From an uncultured Atopobium sp. (GTDB taxonomy: Bacteria > Actinomycetota > Coriobacteriia > Coriobacteriales > Atopobiaceae): 64,000 bases of DNA. The DNA lies in NCBI GenBank assembly GCA_938045565.1, contig CALIAZ010000002.1, positions 62,001 to 126,000 of the forward strand. Direction: 5' to 3'. Below are positions 34,491 through 41,413 of the stretch, piece by piece. Both the position numbers and the translations under genes were made by a program. A model generated the notes under the pieces. It did not search any database. It saw only the letters and a list, made by a program, of their open reading frames with translations, and was not told the DNA's origin. Numbering within the stretch: position 1 is the first letter of the stretch; every line of letters starts with the position of its first letter.

Positions 34491-35817
34491 GCTTTACACA
34501 ATCAAAGAGTTCGTGGCGAGAGGCAAGATACTCATCAAAATCTTTATGAGCGCGTTCCTCCATCTTCTGACGGCGCTCGTCTTTTCTTTTAATGTGCTCG
34601 TCCAATGGCTCAAAAATTCCAAAGTTAACATGCATAGGCTGGTAATCTTTGGTGTTTGGGTTTGTCGCATAACCCACAAGAGAGCCAAACGAAGTTGTTA
34701 AAGGAAGCTTAACTTCCTCTTTGCCTAACAGACGAGCGTACATGTTTAGCGCTGCAAGCAAGCCTGAGGCAATCGCCTCAACATAGCCTTCTGTACCTGT
34801 AATTTGACCTGCAAGAATAGTAGAAGTGCCAGGAATTCCAAATGAGCTATCAAGTGCATGAGGAGAATCAACAAAAGAGTTTCTGTGCATGACACCATAG
34901 CGGACAAACTCAGCATTCTCCAAGCCTGGAATAAGCGTAAATACGCGTTTTTGCTCTCCCCACGTAAGGTTTGTCTGAAAACCAACCAGGTTAAATGCTG
35001 TTTTACCTGTATTTTCTGCACGAAGCTGAACTGCCGCCCAAGGACGTTTACCTGTTCTAGGATCAATAAGTCCAACAGGTTTTAGGGCTCCAAACCTAAT
35101 GGAATCATGTCCTGTTCTTGCCACTTCCTCAATAGGCTGACATGCCTGGAATAAATCGGATTGCTCAAAATCATGACCAATAACACGTTTGGCAGCTAGC
35201 AACTCCTCTACAAACGTGTCGTATTCCTCTTTATTCATAGGGCAATTAAGGTAATCGCCAATTCCTAAATCCTCATAACGAGACTGGGAAAATGCAATTG
35301 AGCGGTCGATTGACTCTTCAGACACAATAGGTGCCGCAGCGTCAAAAAACGACATTCTGTCAGTTCCCACACGTTTAGAAATAGCCTGATATAAGCTATC
35401 AGAACACAGAGGACCTGCAGCGATAACTGTTGGCTCATCAGTTAACTCTGTAACCTCTGCATGAGTCACAGAGATGTTGGGATGATTTTTAATCTGCTCA
35501 GTTACTGCTTTTGAAAACTCTTCCCTATTTACCGCAAGTGCGCCACCTGCAGGAACAGAGTTTTCTTCTGCTATACGAAGAAGAAAACTACCCATCTTTT
35601 TAAGCTCAGACTTTAAAATTCCAGCTGCAGAATCTTCCTTGGTAGATTTCAAAGAGTTGGAACAGACCAGCTCAGCAAACATATCTGTGTGATGCGCTGG
35701 AGAAGAAACAACAGGACGCTGCTCAATGAGTTCTACAGAAATACCGCGAGAAGCAAGCTGTAAGGCACATTCACTTCCAGCTAAACCAGCGCCTACTACA
35801 GTAACTTTTTGCGTCAT
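34483..35817 (-). CDS. trmFO: tRNA m5U54 methyltransferase TrmFO (folate/FAD)
   Basis: TrmFO uses methylene-tetrahydrofolate and FADH2 to make ribothymidine at position 54 of tRNA. The FAD fold VTVVGAGLAGSECALQLA is N-terminal; AELVCSNSLKS, CPMNKEEYD with the conserved Cys, and the C-terminal MHVNFGIFEPLD with GTEGYVEAIA are visible. It has 444 residues. Its place between dprA and xerC is the conserved topA/dprA-trmFO-xerC neighbourhood, here without topA. Confidence 0.96.
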   Translation of the reverse strand: MTQKVTVVGAGLAGSECALQLASRGISVELIEQRPVVSSPAHHTDMFAELVCSNSLKSTKEDSAAGILKSELKKMGSFLLRIAEENSVPAGGALAVNREEFSKAVTEQIKNHPNISVTHAEVTELTDEPTVIAAGPLCSDSLYQAISKRVGTDRMSFFDAAAPIVSEESIDRSIAFSQSRYEDLGIGDYLNCPMNKEEYDTFVEELLAAKRVIGHDFEQSDLFQACQPIEEVARTGHDSIRFGALKPVGLIDPRTGKRPWAAVQLRAENTGKTAFNLVGFQTNLTWGEQKRVFTLIPGLENAEFVRYGVMHRNSFVDSPHALDSSFGIPGTSTILAGQITGTEGYVEAIASGLLAALNMYARLLGKEEVKLPLTTSFGSLVGYATNPNTKDYQPMHVNFGIFEPLDEHIKRKDERRQKMEERAHKDFDEYLASRHELFDCVKRD

Positions 35818-35834
35818 TTTTCACCTATCACACA

Positions 35835-36710
35835 CTACGAGTCCAAATAAAAGTCTTTAGAAGGAGTATACCTTCCATCCGGTAATCTTTTTACCATTCC
35901 ACGAGCTTCGTAATCAGTTAAGGAATTAAGCACAGTAAGAACGTTTTCCGATAACCGCCATGCAAGCTCTTCTGGTCTTGAAGGAGAGGCTATAAGAGCA
36001 GATAAAAGTGGCGTTAACTTCTTATCATGCTTCATTTGTTCTTGAACTAAACAATCAAAATCTAAAGAAATTGCAAGGCCCAATGAAGTCTCGTCAGGAA
36101 TAATTTGAGCACCTTCAGCAATTAGCCTATTAGTGCCGGCAGAAGCTGGAGAAAAGATAGACCCAGGTATTGCATAAATAGTTTTACCAAGTGAGTTAGC
36201 AAATTCGGCTGTACTCATAGTTCCCGAGCAAAGCCCCGCTTCCGTTACCAGAAGTACTTTTCCTAATGCTGCAATTACTGCATTTCTCCTGGGAAACGCA
36301 TAGCGTCTAGGCGGTGTCCCCCACCTATCTAAAAATATAACCGCTCCCCTTCCTTCTCGTGCTGCTTCAAAGAGGTCTAGCGATGTAGTCGGGTACGTAA
36401 CATCAGCGCCACAACCTGCTACGACAACGGTTTTTCCGCCGGCATTAAGCGCAGACATCCCCGCTGTATAGTCACAGCCAAGCGCTCCTCCAGATACCAC
36501 CACAATACTGTTATCGGCGGCGCATCTGCCAGCCATTTCTGCAATTGTCATACCGTATGGAGTGGCCCTACGAGCCCCAATTACCGACATACAAGGTGCT
36601 TGCAAAACCCCTCTATCTCCCATTCCGTATATCACTTCGGGAGGATGGTTGAGCAATAGCAGTTCTTTTGGATAATCCTCATCTTCTGATGAAATCTCCC
36701 ATCTCTCCAT
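35835..36710 (-). CDS. dprA: DNA-processing protein DprA
   Basis: DprA binds incoming single-stranded DNA and loads RecA during natural transformation. The Rossmann-like core shows VIGARRATPYG, VVSGGALGCDYTAGMSAL, the PRRNAVIAALGKVLLVTEAG block and SGTMSTA, ending with a winged-helix C-terminal domain (about residues 225-285). At 291 residues it lacks a long N-terminal SAM domain. It follows comM at two bases. It suggests competence but also occurs in organisms not known to transform. Confidence 0.93.
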   Translation of the reverse strand: MERWEISSEDEDYPKELLLLNHPPEVIYGMGDRGVLQAPCMSVIGARRATPYGMTIAEMAGRCAADNSIVVVSGGALGCDYTAGMSALNAGGKTVVVAGCGADVTYPTTSLDLFEAAREGRGAVIFLDRWGTPPRRYAFPRRNAVIAALGKVLLVTEAGLCSGTMSTAEFANSLGKTIYAIPGSIFSPASAGTNRLIAEGAQIIPDETSLGLAISLDFDCLVQEQMKHDKKLTPLLSALIASPSRPEELAWRLSENVLTVLNSLTDYEARGMVKRLPDGRYTPSKDFYLDS

Positions 36711-36712
36711 TA

Positions 36713-38209
36713 CTACTCCAAAGAACGAGACCTATAAGCTACAGCCTCAGATACGTCGTCTTTTGACACTTTTTCATGATGAGCAATGTCGGCGATAGTT
36801 CTTGCAACTCTGCAGGTATGTGTTATTGCCCTACCTCCCAAATGAAGTCCACGAGCAAATCTATGCAATAGTTGCAACGCTGATTCATCAAAACTTTCCA
36901 CGTATTTTTGGCGAGAAGTGCTTCCTACTTCACGGGTTTCTCGCCAAGAGGCAAAATCTCTACCAGAAATAACAAGAGAGCGCATACCTGCTGATGTGAG
37001 TCCTAGCTCTCCTTGAATGACTCGATCAGAAGAAGGACGAGCTACATCACACACAATATCTATTCGATCCATCAATGGGCCTCCAATTTTTGACTGATAG
37101 GTAGAAATCTTTCCCGGAGAGCACTTACAGGTATGTGTTTTGTCTCCAAAGTAACCACAGGGACAAGGATTAGCTGCAGCAATAAGCTGAAACTGAGAAG
37201 GAAACTTATAAATGCCATCAACTCGCGCAAGACGAACGTATCCATCTTCAATAGGCTGACGTAAAACTTGCAACGTATTAGAAGCAAATTCTGGTAGCTC
37301 GTCCAGAAAGAGTACACCTTTATGAGCAAGGGAAATCTCGCCTGGAATAACAGGCCTACCTCCACCAATCATGCCTGCTACAGAAGCCGAGTGATGTGGA
37401 GACCTAAAGGGTCTTACTCCTGCCTGAATAGACTCTGTCTCACAACCTGCTACAGAATGAATTAACAACACCTCATCGCGCTCTTCTTTGGAAAGTTCTG
37501 GGAGGATAGTTGGAATTCTTTTAGCAAGCATAGTTTTGCCTGCTCCCGGCGGGCCAATCATGAGCATTCCCAGGTTTCCCGTAGCTGCGATAACGATTGC
37601 TCGTTTGACTAGTTCCTGGTCAATTACCTCTTCAAAGTCTAAATTCTCGCTGAGCGTTGTTGTTTCAACAGCATGCTTACGCTGAATCAATGGCTTACAG
37701 AAAGATTGATCCCTTAAGCTCAGATTAAGCAACGATTGGATTCCAATAACATGATTCCAATCAGAGCCAAACAAATTGCAATCTGAAGAAGAAATAAGCT
37801 TCATTCCTAGTTTCTTAGCGAGCATTGCATACGCTGCCATTCCTCTGACAGAAGAGATTTTGCCGTTTAATGAGAGCTCTCCAACAAATAACCTGTTGTA
37901 CACAATCTCTTGAGGAATCTGTCCGGTAGCTGCAAGAATAGCAACGGCTATAGGCAGATCAAATCCTGTACCCGTCTTCTTTATATCCGCAGGCGTCAGA
38001 TTGATTGTTACCAGCAACCGAGGAATGGTAAATCCGGCAGCTTTTAGGGAACATCGCACGCGAGACCGAGATTCCATGATGGAACTATCAGGCATGCCTA
38101 CGATGGTTATTCCGGGTATGCCACCTGAAATGCCTACTTCAACATCTACAGGAATTGCCTCAATCCCTCTTAGAGTTGCCGTGTGAATGCAGATGGTTGC
38201 TTGGCTCAT
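36713..38209 (-). CDS. comM: ComM/YifB AAA+ ATPase (Mg-chelatase-like)
   Basis: ComM is a hexameric helicase that promotes branch migration during integration of transforming DNA. The N-terminal Lon-like domain (residues 1-170) is followed by the AAA+ ATPase with GPPGAGKTMLAKR, the SAAVAGMIGGG-like sensor segment, FLDELPEF Walker B, and the zinc-like AANPCPCGYFGDKTHTCKCSPG; the C-terminal helical lid ends in the conserved RVARTIADI. It has 498 residues. It begins in a four-base overlap with yraN. Within it, at 36910-36945, two copies of the dispersed uptake-like word face each other. Confidence 0.95.
   Translation of the reverse strand: MSQATICIHTATLRGIEAIPVDVEVGISGGIPGITIVGMPDSSIMESRSRVRCSLKAAGFTIPRLLVTINLTPADIKKTGTGFDLPIAVAILAATGQIPQEIVYNRLFVGELSLNGKISSVRGMAAYAMLAKKLGMKLISSSDCNLFGSDWNHVIGIQSLLNLSLRDQSFCKPLIQRKHAVETTTLSENLDFEEVIDQELVKRAIVIAATGNLGMLMIGPPGAGKTMLAKRIPTILPELSKEERDEVLLIHSVAGCETESIQAGVRPFRSPHHSASVAGMIGGGRPVIPGEISLAHKGVLFLDELPEFASNTLQVLRQPIEDGYVRLARVDGIYKFPSQFQLIAAANPCPCGYFGDKTHTCKCSPGKISTYQSKIGGPLMDRIDIVCDVARPSSDRVIQGELGLTSAGMRSLVISGRDFASWRETREVGSTSRQKYVESFDESALQLLHRFARGLHLGGRAITHTCRVARTIADIAHHEKVSKDDVSEAVAYRSRSLE
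36910..36945. repeat. Inverted pair of GGCGAGAA words inside comM
   Basis: GGCGAGAA at 36910-36917 and its complement at 36938-36945 face each other across 20 bases. They encode different residues in different codon phases (TSRQ and WRE), which argues that the DNA word, not the protein, is being kept. Confidence 0.85.
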
Positions 38210-38724
38210 TGCTCATCCCAGCTAAAAGCCCCAATTAAATGCCTCAAGCTTGCTGTACTTGGGGCCACCAAATTGATAGCAACAACATCAAACCTAATGG
38301 AAGTAAGCGCTGGATGAAGCGCTGCATACATAAGCGCAAGCGTCCTATATTTTTCCTGCTTTGCTTTGTTTACCGCAAGCTCAGGCATGATGCTGTCGTC
38401 TTTGTTCAGGATGCGTCTTGTCTTTACCTCAACAAGCACAACGTTATTGCCATCTTGAGCAACAATATCAACCTCACCAATCTGACACGTCCAGTTAGTT
38501 TGGATAATTTTGTATCCTCTTTTGATGAGGTATTTTGCGGCAATCTCCTCGCCTTTCTCACCAATTTGACGAGAAGACATTTCTTCTAGCGGAATCCTAC
38601 CCTCGTGTTCGTCATCCTCTTGAGGGCTCTTATCCTGAACCTTTGGATCTTCCTGTGGTACAGGTTTCTCCTCCACCTCGTTAGATGTTGCGTCTGCGTG
38701 CTTACTTGCTTCTTTCTTGCTCAT
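38206..38724 (-). CDS. YraN family (UPF0102) endonuclease-like protein with acidic N-terminal extension
   Basis: The C-terminal 120 residues are the YraN domain, related to Holliday-junction resolvase and restriction-enzyme folds: RQIGEKGEEIAAKYLIKRGYKII, QIGEVDIVAQD with the catalytic-type Asp, and VEVKTRR with Glu and Lys. The N-terminal 55 residues are a low-complexity acidic stretch (Glu, Asp, Pro, Lys) not usual in the family. I use the ATG at 38724, which has a textbook AAGGAGAG site; the frame continues upstream to 38766. It leads the comM-dprA-trmFO-xerC operon and overlaps comM by four bases. The biochemical role is not established. Confidence 0.85.
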   Translation of the reverse strand: MSKKEASKHADATSNEVEEKPVPQEDPKVQDKSPQEDDEHEGRIPLEEMSSRQIGEKGEEIAAKYLIKRGYKIIQTNWTCQIGEVDIVAQDGNNVVLVEVKTRRILNKDDSIMPELAVNKAKQEKYRTLALMYAALHPALTSIRFDVVAINLVAPSTASLRHLIGAFSWDEQ

Positions 38725-38852
38725 AACTCTCCTTTCATTGTGGGAGAGTTCAGTTTGCAGGAGCACTTTGACACTAACTTGGCCGCTGTCTGTCCAAGCA
38801 GCGTAATGATTCTGTCGAAACTAAAAAATTTAATGTTCCTGTCTCACAGCTA

Positions 38853-38892
38853 TAGAAAAAGCCCGTTCAATCCTCTTAGAATGAACGGGCTT
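38853..38892 (-). terminator. Terminator downstream of rnhB
   Basis: An 11-bp stem AAGCCCGTTCA/TGAACGGGCTT (38859-38869 with 38882-38892) and a T-rich tail on the minus strand. The remaining 130 bases to the yraN start show no convincing promoter to me. Confidence 0.9.
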
Positions 38893-38936
38893 AGATTTAT
38901 ATCTGCAAGTTAATCTGATTGCGTAAATTAGGTGTA

Positions 38937-39710
38937 TTAAAACAGTCTTTGCGTCTTAACAAAGTTTCCACAAAACGAAGCTCTATGTATAGGAGAAAGT
39001 CCCATCTCACCAATAACCTCAATATGTTCAGCAGAGGCATATCCTTTGCATTCTGCCAGGTGATAGCCAGGGTATTCCTCATCGTAAGCCACCATTAAAG
39101 CATCTCGTGTTACCTTTGCCACAATTGAAGCAGCAGCAATAGATGCAATGCGTGCATCGCCCTTAACAAGAGTCTTCTCTTTAGGATGGATGTGCATAGG
39201 ATTTCCATCAATCAAGACACAGTCAGGCTCAATACCTGTGTTTTTAACAGCTTGTAGCATGGCGTCTCTTAGACACTGTGCCATACCAACTTCATCAATC
39301 CTTTGAGGCGCAATATGAGCAATGCCAATTGCTGTAGCAATTTCTTGAATCTGTGCCGCTAGAATCTCTCGCTTTGTTGCGGTTAATTTTTTGGAGTCGT
39401 TTAGTCCATAGATGATCGGATCTTCGGGCAAACATACCGCACAAACCGTTAAAGGACCAGCTACAGAGCCTCTACCCACCTCATCAACACCAACAACCAG
39501 TCCGCCTCCAGAAAGCTCCTTCTGAAAGCGATACATTTCTTCTACACGGGCCTTCTCGGCATATTCTTTTTCAATACGCTTTTTAGCTGATTCCAACGCT
39601 TTGATAACTTGTTTACGAGGATCTTCACTATAACGAGCTATAAGTTCGTATACCTCAGCCTCTGGAGCGTCGCTTAAACGAGCAATTATGTCTTTAGCAG
39701 AATCAGCCAT
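38937..39710 (-). CDS. rnhB: Ribonuclease HII
   Basis: RNase HII removes RNA from RNA-DNA hybrids and single ribonucleotides. The catalytic acids sit in VVGVDEVGRGSVAGPL (DEDD Asp and Glu), the DSKKLT motif and the SIAAASIVAKVTRD segment follow. The protein has 257 residues with about 70 extra N-terminal residues of helical type, as in the long Bacillus RnhB. I take the ATG at 39710 with a GGAG site. It follows rplS after the terminator at 39742-39766. Confidence 0.95.
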   Translation of the reverse strand: MADSAKDIIARLSDAPEAEVYELIARYSEDPRKQVIKALESAKKRIEKEYAEKARVEEMYRFQKELSGGGLVVGVDEVGRGSVAGPLTVCAVCLPEDPIIYGLNDSKKLTATKREILAAQIQEIATAIGIAHIAPQRIDEVGMAQCLRDAMLQAVKNTGIEPDCVLIDGNPMHIHPKEKTLVKGDARIASIAAASIVAKVTRDALMVAYDEEYPGYHLAECKGYASAEHIEVIGEMGLSPIHRASFCGNFVKTQRLF

Positions 39711-39741
39711 GTTTTTCTCCAAACCACATGACTATGGTACT

Positions 39742-39766
39742 AAAAAAGCCGCCCGGAGGCGGCTTT
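39742..39766 (-). terminator. Terminator downstream of rplS
   Basis: A 9-bp stem AAAGCCGCC/GGCGGCTTT with loop CGGA on the plus strand, trailed by Ts on the minus strand. It lies just before the rnhB start, so some readthrough to rnhB may occur. Confidence 0.93.
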
Positions 39767-39785
39767 AAAGAGCATATGAAGTTGA

Positions 39786-40127
39786 TTAGCGCTTCTCGCG
39801 AAGACGAGCAGCCTTACCAACACGATCGCGCAGGAAGTAGAGCTTAGCGCGGTGAACAACACCGTGGCGGAGAACCTCAAGCTTAGCAATCTTTGGTGAG
39901 TGAAGTGGGAAAGTACGCTCAACACCAATGCCGAAGCTGATCTTACGAACGGTAAAAGTCTCACGGGAACCCTCGCCGGAAAGACGAATGATGTCACCCT
40001 GGAAGACCTGCTCACGAGTACGGTCACCCTCGACAATACGATAGTGAACCTTTACGTTGTCACCAACGCGGACCTCAGGAATGTCCTCGCGGATCTGCTG
40101 ACGCTCAATAGCGCGAATGTAGTCCAT
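39786..40127 (-). CDS. rplS: 50S ribosomal protein L19
   Basis: L19 lies at the 30S-50S interface. The 113-residue sequence shows [47 protein letters not shown] and the basic C-terminus [11 protein letters not shown]. It stands alone here, with a strong own promoter, rather than in the rpsP-rimM-trmD-rplS operon typical of many bacteria; those genes are at 48499-50448 on the same strand. Confidence 0.97.
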   Translation of the reverse strand: MDYIRAIERQQIREDIPEVRVGDNVKVHYRIVEGDRTREQVFQGDIIRLSGEGSRETFTVRKISFGIGVERTFPLHSPKIAKLEVLRHGVVHRAKLYFLRDRVGKAARLREKR

Positions 40128-40192
40128 TGTTTCCTCATCTCTAGAGGTGCCGACGCCCCTGCGAACGACACATAGTTAACACACAGACGGAA

Positions 40193-40221
40193 AGTATACG
40201 TGAATATTTTCCACTGTACAA
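40193..40221 (-). promoter_or_regulatory. rplS promoter
   Basis: Minus strand: -35 TTGTAC (40216-40221), exactly 17 bases, -10 TATACT (40193-40198). The best sigma-A type match in the window, giving a leader of about 60 bases. Confidence 0.85.
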
Positions 40222-40240
40222 GGGTTAGTTTGGATAAAAC

Positions 40241-41299
40241 TTACTTTACATATCTTCTTTTACCCCAGGAACGAGGCAGACGAAGATCTTCAAACACTCT
40301 TGTTGCGTATCTATCGGTCATACCAGACACGTAATCTGCTACTTGAATCTCTGGATGATCAAAATCATGACACTTATATTCTGCAGGAACCTCATCTAAA
40401 TGATTTACAAAATAATCGAACAGCTCGATGATAAGGTCATACGCCTTGGGCTCTTCATATTTTGCATCCCCTGATGCATACAGATTAGCAAACAAAAAAG
40501 CTCTCATGGTCATCATGGCACCCCACATGGAGTCTGTCATTTTAATGTCCCCCACGCGAGAGCTCTCAGAGACAATATCGTGAACCATGTTTTCAATTCG
40601 CTCAGGAGAACTATTGCCCAACACTTCACGAGCCTCAGTTGGAAGATACTCCTCCGAAAGAAGTCCCGCTCGTTTTGCGTCATCAATATCGTGCGTTACA
40701 TAGGCAATACGGTCCGATATGGCAACAATTCTTCCTTCTGCTGTTTCTGCACGTAGATTGCCTGAGTGACATCTAATACCATCAATAACCTCATGAGAAA
40801 GATTAAGCCCTTGTCCGTCTTTCTCTAGATACTCAACAATACGAGCACTTTGCTGGTTATGAGCAAAAATACGCTCATTTTCTGGGGCGTCAGGGTCCAT
40901 TCCCCTATACAGACTAATAGCGTGAGAAAGTGCCTTTTCACCAATATGACCAAACGGCGTATGGCCTAAGTCATGTCCAAGTGCAATTGCCTCAGTAAGG
41001 TCTTCATTTAAGCCAAGAGGGCGTGCAATTGAGCGTGCAATCTGCGAAACCTCAAGCGTATGAATAAGACGAGTCCTATAGTGGTCCCCTTCTGGGGCGA
41101 GAAAAACCTGTGTTTTGTGAGCAAGTCTTCTAAAGCTCTTGCTGTGCAGAATACGGTCTCGATCGCACTGATAGCACGTACGGTACTGGTCAGGCTCCTC
41201 TGCTATCGCGCGACCTTTACTTTGATCAGAAAAAGCCGCCTCAGGAGATAAGATTTGATGCTCGCGAGCTTCAAGATCTTCTCGTTGAATAGATAACAT
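40241..41299 (-). CDS. dgt: Deoxyguanosinetriphosphate triphosphohydrolase (HD domain)
   Basis: A dNTP triphosphohydrolase of the Dgt family: RTRLIHTLEVSQIARSIAR and GHDLGHTPFGHIGE hold the HD metal ligands, SKSFRRLAHKTQVF and CHSGNLRAETAEGRI are also typical. The product is 352 residues from the ATG at 41299, which follows AAGGAGG; the frame extends ten codons further. Such enzymes lower dNTP pools and can limit phage replication, though nothing in the context points to defence. Neighbours are rplS and ppdK. Confidence 0.93.
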   Translation of the reverse strand: MLSIQREDLEAREHQILSPEAAFSDQSKGRAIAEEPDQYRTCYQCDRDRILHSKSFRRLAHKTQVFLAPEGDHYRTRLIHTLEVSQIARSIARPLGLNEDLTEAIALGHDLGHTPFGHIGEKALSHAISLYRGMDPDAPENERIFAHNQQSARIVEYLEKDGQGLNLSHEVIDGIRCHSGNLRAETAEGRIVAISDRIAYVTHDIDDAKRAGLLSEEYLPTEAREVLGNSSPERIENMVHDIVSESSRVGDIKMTDSMWGAMMTMRAFLFANLYASGDAKYEEPKAYDLIIELFDYFVNHLDEVPAEYKCHDFDHPEIQVADYVSGMTDRYATRVFEDLRLPRSWGKRRYVK

Positions 41300-41354
41300 A
41301 GACCCTCCTTGTACCTGCATTTTTATCACATAATAGCAGGTTATTGTTATCTAG

Positions 41355-41383
41355 CAAAAGAGGGCGACCGAAGCCGCCCTCTA
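41355..41383 (-). terminator. Terminator downstream of ppdK
   Basis: A 10-bp stem with a TTCG loop on the minus strand (AGAGGGCGGC and its partner), followed by four Ts. It separates ppdK from dgt. Confidence 0.88.
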
Positions 41384-41413
41384 GAGTTTGTTGCAGTATG
41401 TCTAGAAGAAAAC

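Noticed and set aside
40241..41299. dGTPase as antiphage defence gene
   Set aside because: It lies between rplS and ppdK in a core region with no other defence genes; a housekeeping role is simpler.
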